DNA from: Rhipidocladum racemiflorum
Taxonomy: Eukaryota > Streptophyta > Magnoliopsida > Poales > Poaceae
NCBI GenBank assembly: GCA_036346355.1
Contig: CM070591.1
Span: forward strand, 33,698,392-33,762,391
Direction of reading: 5' to 3'
Length of the DNA stretch: 64,000 bases
Part shown: one piece after another, positions 39,501 through 48,099 of the stretch
How the letters are laid out: each line of letters starts with the position of its first letter
How positions within the stretch are numbered: the first letter of the stretch is position 1
Position numbers and translations under genes: made by a program
Notes under the pieces: model-generated
Databases searched by the model: none
What the model was told of the DNA's origin: nothing
What the model saw: only the letters and a program-made list of their open reading frames with translations

Positions 39501-42500
39501 AAATATTTCTTTATTTCAACATATTAGCTAATGTCGGCGCCTTTTTTTGCCAAAAGCCAAAAGGTAATTTCTGTTTTCTTTTTTTTTGTCCCTTAGGGCT
39601 CTATCGCCGTTTGGTTTGGCGACAAAGCCCCTGCCGCCATTTCAATTGGCAACAGTCTCTGTCGCCGTTTCGAATGGTGACAAAGGCTTTGTCGCCAAAC
39701 CAAACAGCGATAAATATAGCCTAGCTGGACACCACATCAGCATTTCGTTATTCGAAATGGCAACAGTATCTCCGTCGCCGTTTGGAATGGAGACAGAGCC
39801 TCTGTCGCCATTTCAAATCGTTACAAAGGTATATTTCTGTAATTTTTTTGGTGTATTATTTATGTAATTTTTTTAAATTTTGTATAATTTAAAAATAAAT
39901 TTCCTAGACAGCTTGGGACCTTTTTCTCATATGATACACTTGTGCATAACATTTTGAATAACATGGCCAATATATGCTTAAGGAAGGTATAAAACTAAAA
40001 AATACTAATGGTTGCCAAAACATTGGGCTTAAGTAGTAATGAATCACCCTTTAGGCCTTTACAGGAATCATCAATGTTCGAAATAACGGTTAACGAACGG
40101 TCACCCACCACCTTTTAGTGTTTATACAATGAATGGTCTTTACACGGCCTTGTACACGGTTTTAGTACTTAAAGTCAAATGATTATATATTTATTTATAT
40201 AGTAACAAAATAAATTAAATAAGCATCTAATACATCTTTCCTATACATAGAACAAAACTCCCAGCAATTGTTCATGACAACAGCACAAAGGGGAAGATTT
40301 GACTAAATTATGCCTGCTAAATGCGTCATACTAGATGTTCCATGCTATAATTTCTGACAAAAAAATAGATTTATACTATAAAACGTCCCTAGTAAATGTT
40401 TAATGCCCGTTAAACTGTATAAACGGACCTTATATCGGCCTAACCTTTAAATTTAGTTTAATGTAATGGATGGGCTATGTATACCTTGTAAACGGCCTTT
40501 ATTTAGAACAATGGGAATCCTATGTACAAATTGTCCTAAATGAAATAATGCAAGTAAAAAACTATACTGGAGGCATGGTACAATGAGTACGTCACCTGGG
40601 AAAGAATAAGAACTCTCAGCCCTTTGTTCCTGATTTGTTGGAGCATTTTGTCAAGAAGCAGCAGCTTCCCACTTGCATGCACTCCAATATCTAGAATATC
40701 AGTGACAGGGTGACCCTTGGTAAGCGAGATTTGCAGCGATTGATCTACTAGATAAGGGTGGTCACTGCACTGTTGCATCATAAGAATGGATGAAGATTAG
40801 TAAGACTGTCAGCAGCTATTCACAATGAGTAACTGTTCCTGCAGATTCCATCTAGTACATCTAATTCCCTACTGTGGAAAAGAAGGCATCATGCATGCTC
40901 AGAAATTTTAAGAGCAAACCTTCCGGAGAGATAAAAGAATGTCGCGAAGAGCACCAAAATTATCAGTCTTCGAATGTGATCGGAGCGCTGGGGAATTTGA
41001 AAGTAAGGTATAACAGTACATTTCTAGCTGCACTGGTGAAAGGTGAGCAGGAACCCAGTACTCCAGAAATTTTGAAGAATCTGCTTTCCGCTCATATGCA
41101 ACATAACGTGCAAGTTTTGCTTTCAGCATTGCTAGGGTGCCAGCTGTATCTGTAGAATCACCATTTGAATTACTGGAAATATCATTTCCTTCAGAGTTAA
41201 GGAAAGACAGCAGATTGATGCAGTCAGGAATATTTTCCTGCAAAACAACAGGAGTTAACACTGCCTATTTGTGGTATAAAAGAAATTTTATAGGTAAAGT
41301 TGATGACAGCACCTTAAGTGGGGAACTCGAGAGAACCATCCTAAAATTGGTAGTAAAGCACTTAATTTGTTCGAGACATTTTGAAACTCTTGAGATTTGA
41401 CAATCATCAACAATAACCGCCTCCCAACAAAAACATTCCATGGTTTCAATGTCCTGTGTTATAGTGGAACAAAAAAAAAGGAAAGCAAACAGATATACAT
41501 AACCTTGATGCGTAAACTTCAGGATTGCATAATGCTAATGCAAATATGAAACAGAGGTTAACTTCGTTATGGCTTTAAATGGTAAGCTACATGAGCTGAG
41601 ACTAACAGAAAACTATTACCTCTAAGATAGCATCAGGGTGGGACAAGAGAACTTGCAACATCACAGAACCGTTTTCATAAAACTCCAAATCATGAATTGA
41701 TTTGCGCACGCCTTTCTCCCCATTGTACACAACAACATTGATGGATGGTGCCAAGCGATTGAACTTAGCCTCCCACAACGAGAGAGAAGCCGAACTAGAG
41801 ACAACGAGAAGTGGCTGGCATACATCAGGCAATATGGACATCGCAAAAAGAATGGTCTTAATTACACGCTCCTGTATGAAATAGTTAAACCTGAGATGAG
41901 GCAAAATACTATAATGTAACAGTAAAAGAATCCAGTCGTCCAAAACACTACATCAGTAACAGTCTTACAGGGACACTAAAAGATTTAGCCATGTTGATGG
42001 CCAAGACAGTAAGGCTTTAAATAACAAACGACAAGAAAAAAAATGAGTAGGCAAAAAATGAAAGCAGAAATCAAATTGTCAGTGAGAACTTATGTTGAAG
42101 GTGCAAAAGAAATATATTTTTTGGTACATAGCTGCTAAAATATTCAGATAGTTCTACCTGATCATCAACAATAATAGCACCACCAGAATTGTGCCAGAAC
42201 TCTCGAAGTTGATTAACCGAACTCAAATGATCATTATCTAAACCAGGGGGGCACACATCTGGCAGCCTCTGGAGTTTCTGAAATGGACTTTGCTTAACCT
42301 GTAAGGACCAGAGAAAGAATACTGTTACTCAAAATTGTTCAAATGCAATACACGGTTTTATTTCAGAGATAAATTGTCAGCGAATACATCAAAAAAATAT
42401 ATCAATCTAGGGACTGTTTGGAACATAGGGATTTCACAGGAATTTTACAGGAAACAGTGCAGTTCCCACAGGGTTCCTCTCAAATTCCAGCATTCCACAG

Positions 42501-45500
42501 TCCCTCATGCGCACAAGGATGCATACAGAATGAACTTGGAAAAGGTACAATGAAGTAGCAAAAGTTACAGGAGCAAAAAAAATAAGTGCAAGTAGCCAAC
42601 AAAATATCAGTAAGTCAGAATGATACTGGGTGATGGTATGGAGTCACAAAAGGTGAAGGGTGCAAAGAACTAACAAAAAGTCAAAGTCAGAATTATACCT
42701 GCTGTTTGATGTAAAAAAGGAAATATACCCACTTAAGATATAGAAGTGCAGAATGTAGCATGGAAGGAAAGATAAGGTCAACATATAGTGCAGAAAATTC
42801 ATTGTTACAGATTTCAATATTGAATAAGAAACTCAGCTGTTAAAATTTCAACTTCCGAAATTTTCAATAGCCATAATTGGTTAAATTGATAAAATAAAAT
42901 CTAGCGAATAGAGGGCATAACTAAGAAAAGTTATGGAATCAGTAGTGTATTAGAAATCTACAAAGTTCAGTATTTATATGAGGTGGACTAGCATACCAAT
43001 GTGCCTATAGCTAACAAATCAAGATGTATAGGCTATCAGCGTGATCCTTGTCAAATTAAGTTATAGGGCATCAATTAATATGAATAAAAACTGTTCTCTA
43101 AGGAATACCTTGTTTATTTTTGCAGGATCAGAAGCTTTTCTTGCAGCTTCATGGCGATTCTCATAGCTCCTTTTGAGCTCCTCAGCTTCAGGAGTACATA
43201 AAAATGATGAAGTCTCGAGTTCCCATGTCGCGTGTTCGTATCCCAAATCCTTCCATTTCACTAACCATTCGACATTGCTAAATGCAAATTTATGACCGAA
43301 TGGATTAAAAAATCTTTCAGCTTCTTTTGGAGGCATAAGTGATCTTTTCTTCAATAGGCGGTGTGGTTCAGCCCATTCCTGTCTCCACCTTATTGTCTAC
43401 GAAACCACATTTAAAAAGGTACCCGTCAACAGGCGTACTTTTGCAGAGCTAACAGTTTACTCTGACAAACAGAAACAAAGAAATTTATCACAAGAGTAAC
43501 CACCTTTTCTTTTTGAATCCTCTTACTAAATTTGGAGACAAGATCATGACCTCCAAGGGTGCTAATTACATCGCTTTCTGGAACCCACCGATTATGTACA
43601 TGAGCTAGATTCTTGTACTTAACAAAATAGTGCTTGTTGTATCCTAGAATAAAGAAGCAATAGAATTAATACATGAATGGAGATGATTCAAGATGATATG
43701 TTTTATGTTAAACTTACCCTCCTTGACATCCCACAAAGATTCAATTCCCTCACTGACTGAATATATGCCAAACTGGATCCTCTTTTTAGTGCATATGGTG
43801 CATAACCAGATACCTAGAGACACACATTCCAAGGGAGGATCCACACAAGATAGATGGTACTGTCTTTTACAACCTTTTCCATCGCAAGATCTGTTACCAA
43901 ATGAGAAAAATAAAAAAGTTTAGGCATTAAGAACCTTGCACATTAAGTACATGACACAATAATATTTTAATAAAGGTAATTATTATATCCACGGCACAAA
44001 ATTTAAAAGGAAACAAAGGAAAGATTGCACACTACTCAGTCCAACAGCCCATCTCTGCACCCCTTCCTCTTGCGCCCTACTGCCCACCACACTACCGCCT
44101 TGTTCTCTCCTCCACCCCCCTCTTGGGCTCCTCTCCCTCACCCTCTCGTGGTGGCATATACTGCTGCTCTGTCTCACCCTCGGGGCTGGTTACGGGCGGC
44201 AGTGACTCCCCTGCAACCAGATCCAGTAGCAACAAGGCAAGGATCGACCCCCCACCCCCACCCCCCCACCAAAAAAAGAGAGCATGTTTCACCATTTCCC
44301 CTCACATCACACCTCTGGTGCCAGGACAACTAGGTGATGCCGTGACAACCTTTGGTAATTAGATCGTATTGTCACTGGAGTTACTATAAAGTATGCCAAC
44401 CAACAACAGGAATAAAATCACCACATATTTTCTACACTGAAACGAACAATTTAACATATAGAAGGAACACCAGGGTGAAGAATTGACTTGGCACAAAAGC
44501 TACCAAAAGAAAATGTTTAGCTTCAAATCTGCACGATTATGTACTGTTTTTTATGGTAGGGACACATGTCCGTTATTTCGTTATTAGAAAAGAATTGAAC
44601 CAAAAAAGAGACTGAAATATATTATAAGTAAATTGACTTACTTAATAATTTCAGGGTTTTCTCTACTTTTGCAAACAATACACATGTACTCATTGCACTT
44701 TGTTTCATCATATTGGGTTAATTCAGCCCGCCTCAAAGTACAAGCCCCTTGAATCCCAATGGAATCACCGTCTTCAATTGCCTTCGAGGCCTAGAGCAGG
44801 ATCGAAAGAACATTAACTGCAACTCACAGATTCCATTCCACCAAAGCAAAAACAAATGAAACAACACACGAGTGCCAAAAAAAGTTGCTGCAAGACTTGA
44901 GTGCTACACTACTACCTCTTCGGAATGAATAGTGGTGCAAGGCCTATTTGGCGATTCTGGTACAAAACTTTGGCTGCAAAACAGAAAGTGGTCACAGAAT
45001 CAGTTGGTTTACGGCGTGCATGCTCAGTGACATCAAGTGGCATCTATATAGCTAAATGAAAAATAAGCACAATGCAAGGATAAGTGAATTACTTTGAATA
45101 CCCAGCAGTTTGCTCTCTAGCTTCCATTGCAGGGCTGCTTTCAGCCACATTACTTTGTGAGCACATATCAATAGGCTTATGTGGCTGTACAAAAATTGAC
45201 AATACAACTTTTAAGCCCTCTAATACACATGGGAAGATGATAAGAGAAAAGAACAAGGATGTTACTAAAAATTATCAAACATAGTATTTAAAGGAACCAG
45301 GATGTTACAAAAAAACTATCAAACATAATAATTAAAGGAACTCCAGATAGTAAAAGAGCGTACGAAGTATCCTCATCAGGTGGAAACTGTCCGTAAGAGT
45401 TACAATAAAGTAAAGCAGCTCCAGAGGCTGTATAAGACTTCCCAGGTGCAAACAAAGAACAAATAAATGTATTATTGAAATATGTGTTTACTTTCTAGTA

Positions 45501-46913
45501 TGCTACTCAAGTGTTTAGACCTACAAAGGATGAAACAAGAAAACAGCGCTACTTTCAGTAATGCCTTCATTTTATCAACAGTAGAAACACAGCAACGACA
45601 CCTCAATAGTATAGAAGATGAATGGTTGTACAAACCTCTGAAATGGGATCAGATTGCTCAACTTCAATCTTCAACCCATCTATCTCTATTAACACCTCGG
45701 GAATTTCACACAAGGCAGAAGTATAGCCTTCCAAAAATTTATTGACACCCTCACTGAAACGTACCTGGTTGTCTTGTTCTTGTGCATCATTTTCTTCATA
45801 CCCCAAAACAGCGCCATTGTCTTCCATATACACCTCAGAAGCATCTTCCTCATCCATTCTAAGAGGAGAAGCAAGAACTGCATCGCCAAAGTTAGATATA
45901 GAGATGATGGATGATGGCATTAGGATGAAAGCTAAATATATAAGCACAACCCCCCTCCCCAAAAAAAGCCATGTTTGCCATGAATCACTATGCCTAAGCT
46001 CATTGATAACAAGATGTAGACCATCTTGGAATTTAGAGCTTGCAGCAGGCTAAAGACGCTTCATCGTAACAGAACTTGTCACAAGAATGCATCAAGCTTT
46101 ACAAATTCAGCTAGCAAAGTGCACCTACATTGCAAGCAGCAATAGCAAGGCCTCGGAGATGTCTGTTTGCAACAAACAGATCAACTGGGATAATGAAACG
46201 GGCAACTAAACTGTGAATTATCATCATAACTGATTGGACAAGCAAGACATGAGTTAAAAATCAGGGGGAAATCCAGTACCTGGGGATTCTGCTTTTTTTT
46301 CTGATGGCATGAAGAGTGCTTTATAGCTCTTTGTGTTTAGCCTTCTCTGCTTCTTCAATGGCCTGCTACCACTCTCAGTGCCATCATGCTTATCCTTCAT
46401 TGAGTTTTGTACATCAATTTGTCTTTTTGCTGTTTTCTTGGGGGTGGCCACTGGACTAGAATTTCCATTTGAATCGTTTGAATCAGGAGAAGCTGAAACA
46501 GTATTGTTCTTCACTCTGTTAGACTTTATTGTGGTACTAGCCTTCCCTGTTGACTCTGCTACTCCTTTTAGCTTCTTTACTGAGGATTTCGGGGTAGCAT
46601 CCCTACTGCTGCTGCCCCTTGCAGATTTCTGCGAAGCCGTTGTAGAAAGTATGGCAGGTCTGGAAGTGGTTGCCACAATAGGTTTCTTTCCCCTTGTTTC
46701 TCGATTTGACCTCCTGAGGTTTGGTGTCTGCGTATCCCTTGCTTCATGCGCAGATGAGCTTCTAGTCTCCCTTGCACTGGTGGACGAGGTTGGGATCGCT
46801 GTAGACTTTGGGTCTTTTGCTTTGTCAGAGGCGCTGGCCTTCCTTGTGCTGGGACCAGCACCAGTGTCCCCTTCTCCATCTTTCTGTGCCCCTCCTGACC
46901 GCGTATTGGCCAT
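23972..46913 (-). CDS. MOM1: MOM1-like silencing protein (PHD, chromodomains, degenerate SNF2, CMM2)
   Basis: Twenty coding exons join with GT-AG sites and consistent phase into 2,345 codons: 46913-46280, 45877-45636, 45184-45093, 44973-44916, 44790-44642, 43890-43718, 43643-43504, 43396-43109, 42298-42158, 41871-41620, 41453-41313, 41237-40920, 40769-40596, 34975-33994, 33914-33826, 32955-32851, 32771-31614, 26374-25802, 25704-25509, 25104-23972. Domains in order are a Ser/Lys-rich N-terminus, a PHD finger (about 379-425), two chromodomain-like segments (450-475 and 536-590), an SNF2/helicase-like region lacking ATPase motifs (593-1030), a long middle region, a CMM2-type coiled coil (about 1875-1968) and a Ser/Pro-rich tail ending CLSDDESG. 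MOM1 of Arabidopsis keeps heterochromatic repeats silent largely independently of DNA methylation levels. Its CMM2 dimerises and recruits partners. The full frame with no stop argues for a functional gene. The start at MANTRSGG follows a 5'-UTR intron. CHD3 remodelers are the nearest alternative, but the dead helicase and CMM2 favour MOM1. Confidence 0.93.
25509..26010 (-). other. CMM2-type coiled-coil domain of the MOM1-like protein
   Basis: The end of one exon (LKNELHRLQLHIDSCNKIHE) and the next exon (EIEKIKRKYDLLLKEQD, LDDLYEKVLLNQSLAEDFRA) form a continuous charged helix. Hydrophobic spacing and the NQSLAEDFR ending match conserved MOM1 motif 2. In Arabidopsis this motif forms a homodimeric coiled coil and is sufficient for much of the silencing activity. 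Its presence separates this protein from CHD3 remodelers. Confidence 0.85.
26431..27058. mobile_element. Non-autonomous hAT-like insertion in a MOM1 intron
   Basis: An 11-bp direct repeat aatgtatgcaa flanks the block (26423-26433 and 27059-27069). The inner ends carry inverted ttatcaaagcg / cgctttaataa. Near the left end are GC-rich ggcgcc-type motifs like those of the hAT element at 27.6-31.2 kb. There is no coding capacity. The 11-bp match exceeds the 8-bp hAT duplication, so the exact element boundary is uncertain by a few bases. Confidence 0.6.
27499..27542. repeat. (AT)n microsatellite
   Basis: An uninterrupted run of AT dinucleotides lies in the MOM1 intron just left of the hAT insertion. 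Short frames across it are Tyr-Ile repeats and not genes. Confidence 0.9.
27599..31232 (+). mobile_element. hAT element with decayed transposase inside a MOM1 intron
   Basis: The ends catggttgttaaggcg and (inverted) catggttgtcacggcg are flanked by taccacat (27591-27598) and tgccacat (31233-31240), an 8-bp duplication with one change. Subterminal regions are packed with ggcgtcc/ggcgcc motifs in both directions. The interior carries a BED/DUF659-type transposase on the plus strand, opposite to MOM1, broken by frameshifts. It accounts for 3.6 kb of the 5.2-kb intron. Confidence 0.85.
28266..30933 (+). pseudogene. Broken hAT transposase (BED, DUF659 and dimerisation pieces)
   Basis: The first open part (28266-29045) begins MADDDQHATTETN and includes a BED-type finger (CSLCQRRITGGIKRYKEHL). 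It is followed by a DUF659-like part (FNVARSRQFEIAVEAIARC). From about 28965 the frame changes repeatedly (LINFLVNSPEDFLLG, QVVTDNGANYK in other frames). Later pieces include a region at 29526-30130, the hAT C-terminal signature DWWRAYGG...CERNWSTFE at 30190-30310, and an acidic tail ending near 30933. Frameshifts and stops rule out a full transposase from this copy. Confidence 0.85.
31241..31560. mobile_element. Right part of a mariner/Stowaway-like MITE split by the hAT element
   Basis: Sequence ending gagagtgggagtacatac (about 31503-31521) is roughly the inverse of gtacgtactccccatctct at 27569-27587, left of the hAT insertion. Rejoining the two sides gives an AT-rich unit of about 350 bp with Stowaway-like tactccc ends. 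The ends are imperfect, so the family call is tentative. Confidence 0.35.
36941..37372. repeat. 216-bp tandem duplication
   Basis: Two head-to-tail copies, 36941-37156 and 37157-37372, start ccgatccttcatgaagg and end cccattcaaacc. The only difference I noticed is ggatcggg versus ggattggg. It lies inside the Mutator-like element, upstream of its transposase remnant. The near-identity points to a recent duplication, or to an assembly duplication. Confidence 0.9.
38004..39290 (+). pseudogene. Decayed MuDR-type transposase in the MOM1 intron
   Basis: Broken plus-strand frames give the order of a Mutator transposase. There is an acidic N-terminus (38016-38200), then KAWALSLRRTFKVVKSTQQM and VKCEIEYCPWRVHAYQP (MuDR N-terminal domain, about 38320-38450), then SYAKAWSAR and EARFGTYEDSYHNLP (about 38625-38725). 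The catalytic-core start is AFFAFGACTNAFKHCHPL, then CMDGTFLTGKLLTAIEVDG (about 39140-39270), with the first catalytic Asp in CMDGTF. Frameshifts and stops are frequent. The rest of the core, SWIM finger and tail are missing, so it is inactive. Confidence 0.82.
39291..40590. other. Intron sequence, right end of the MULE and unassigned DNA
   Basis: 39598-39874 is the subterminal array and terminal repeat of the Mutator-like element. From 39880 to 40590 I see only AT-rich intronic DNA. Clustered 'cggtttt..acggcct' phrases near 40090-40500 hint at another old repeat without definable ends. Confidence 0.4.
42299..43108. other. MOM1 intron, no gene
   Basis: AT-rich intron. A short stretch at 42409-42500 (agggactgtttggaacata) resembles one end of a grass MITE, but no matching second end or target duplication was found. 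Confidence 0.4.
43109..44790 (-). other. PHD finger and two chromodomain-like segments of the MOM1-like protein
   Basis: The PHD finger is split over exons 44790-44642 and 43890-43718. Ligands are CIVC, then C-x4-C and H-x2-C in SCDGKGCKRQYHLSC, then CTIC, a complete Cys4-His-Cys3 set. Chromodomain-like segments follow: HYFVKYKNLAHVHNRWVPE (43643-43504) and EWLVKWKDLGYEHATWE (43396-43109). Tandem PHD-chromo-chromo-SNF2 order is that of CHD3. PHD fingers and chromodomains usually read histone H3 tails; binding here is inferred only. Confidence 0.85.
43975..44400. other. MOM1 intron with pyrimidine-rich low-complexity block
   Basis: A C-rich block (44040-44280, ending in ccccaccccca-type runs) interrupts AT-rich intron DNA. 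It may be an old insertion, but I found no terminal repeats. Small frames on both strands are unsupported. Confidence 0.4.
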
Positions 46914-46976
46914 CTGCTCCGCTTCAGAAGCAATCAACGCATCACGTAGGGTACCTAGATTAGCGCAATCAGAAGC

Positions 46977-47750
46977 ACTGTGAGATGAATTCTCAAGTTG
47001 ATGAACATGGTAACAGATAGTGCAGCAGTTTAATCTCATGAATTAAGCGCGAAAGCAGTGTGTGATAATTTGGAACCACACAGAAGATTTTGCTATCAAC
47101 ACGCATTGAATCTGCCGCATGCTGCACTAACCTAAACACTCGAACGGGCACACTATTTCCCCCAAAACACACAATAGCCGCAGGGGCGGACTTAAACGCG
47201 GCTCATGGGGGTTCAGTCAGTTGAACCCCCAAAAAATCTTGGAAAATAAACTGCACCCGCACCTTGGGTGCAAACTGAGATCGATCTTGCGCGCAGAAGA
47301 AGAACCTAATCGAACGAACCATGGATGGATTAGGTTATTAGGGCACCACCGCACAGCAAACAAACCAGTAAACTAACCGAACTGGGAGAGAGAAAGACTT
47401 GGATTCGATTGCGAACTCTTAGAACAAACAAGCTAGGGTTCCTTACCAGCAAAAGAAGATATCAATCCAAGCCGCCGTCGAGAGAAGGCTTCGGTGGTGC
47501 GGAAGGAGGTCTGGCCTGTCGTGCCCAGTCGCCGGCGGTGAGGTCGCCGGTGACGAGGCGCAGCAAATTTGCGAGGAAGAAAGAGAAGAGCAAAGAAGAT
47601 TGGGAAGCGAACAATTTCGGGGGGCGAAATCGGAGGAAGAGGGAGAACAGGAGAGAGGAGAATGAAGAACAGCGGAGCCGTGGAGCTCTATCTCGACTTT
47701 CTCGAGTGAATTGGCTCATAACATTGGCCCTGTTGGGCTGTGCTGCATCC
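46977..47750 (-). promoter_or_regulatory. 5'-UTR exon, leader intron and proximal promoter of the MOM1-like gene
   Basis: On the minus strand a GC-rich leader ends at a strong donor, ttttgctg|gtaagg, boundary 47447. A leader intron runs to an acceptor near 46978 (atctcacag) or about 46953 (taatctag). The MANTRSGG start codon at 46913 follows. The leader exon probably begins between 47600 and 47750. A UTR intron ahead of the first Met is common in plant chromatin genes. No TATA box is obvious. The intron includes a block at 47180-47260 (ggggcggac...gaaccccc) that may be an old repeat. Confidence 0.6.
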
Positions 47751-47801
47751 AAAGAGATCTGCAGATGTAAAAGATGGGTGTTTAGTTGTCTTCTTATCTA
47801 A

Positions 47802-48091
47802 GAGCATCTCTAACAGATTCCTATAATTTGACTTCCTATAACTCTTGATTAGGAGTTTCCTAAAATTTTTGGGTCTTAAAAAAAGACTATTCTCCAACAG
47901 TTCCGTTATTTCCCTAAAAAATAGTGATTGGGAAAACGCATGAGCGTCCAATATCTGGCCACTTCGGCCGGAGTTTTTGGGCGTGCAGAGAGATTGAGAT
48001 TCCGATAGGGTAACTGTTGGAATGGTAATTTTTTCATTTGTTTCTAAAAAATAATTTTGGGAATAAGTTTTGGGAATTATTGGAGATGCTC
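47802..48091. mobile_element. 290-bp Tourist-like MITE immediately upstream of the MOM1-like gene
   Basis: The ends gagcatctctaacag and (inverted) gagcatctccaataa are flanked by TAA on both sides (47799-47801 and 48092-48094). Inner inverted motifs ctccaacagttcc / taactgttgga lie about 65-70 bp in from the ends. It shares its terminal repeat with the 2.76-kb LpxD-bearing element at 11435-14196. It is AT-rich and non-coding. Confidence 0.8.
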
Positions 48092-48099
48092 TAACTCAG

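Larger units (their letters stand above)
35331..39865 (+). mobile_element. Mutator-like element with long terminal and subterminal inverted repeats
   Basis: Left 35340-35415 and right 39800-39874 are inverted copies (ataatacaccaaaaaa, acagaaatatacct). Inside each end lie arrays of atttcaattggcgacag-type units in both orientations (35395-35585 and 39598-39830). The interior has a decayed MuDR-type transposase on the plus strand. A 13-bp direct repeat aatttttttaaat at 35318-35330 and 39866-39878 may be the target duplication, but it is low-complexity. The element fills most of the 5.6-kb intron between MOM1 exons 40769-40596 and 34975-33994. Confidence 0.7.
33994..42298 (-). other. Degenerate SNF2/helicase region of the MOM1-like protein
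   Basis: Exons from 42298 to 33994 align in order with the SNF2_N and Helicase_C domains. At the Walker A site the protein reads IIVDDQ, then ERVIKTI across an exon junction, without the GxGKT loop. The DEAH box position reads VIVDDCQ. Retained landmarks are CSDHPYLVD, SGKLLLLDKMLQQI, VLILSQ and GSDWNPVNDLRILQRIS. Such loss is known for MOM1 and predicts no ATP-driven remodeling. Confidence 0.85.

Noticed and set aside
42409..42500. MITE-like end agggactgtttgg
   Set aside because: Only one end visible and no target duplication.
46333..46983. 216-codon plus-strand frame
   Set aside because: Antisense shadow of the first MOM1 coding exon; hydrophobic composition follows from the Ser/Lys-rich sense strand.
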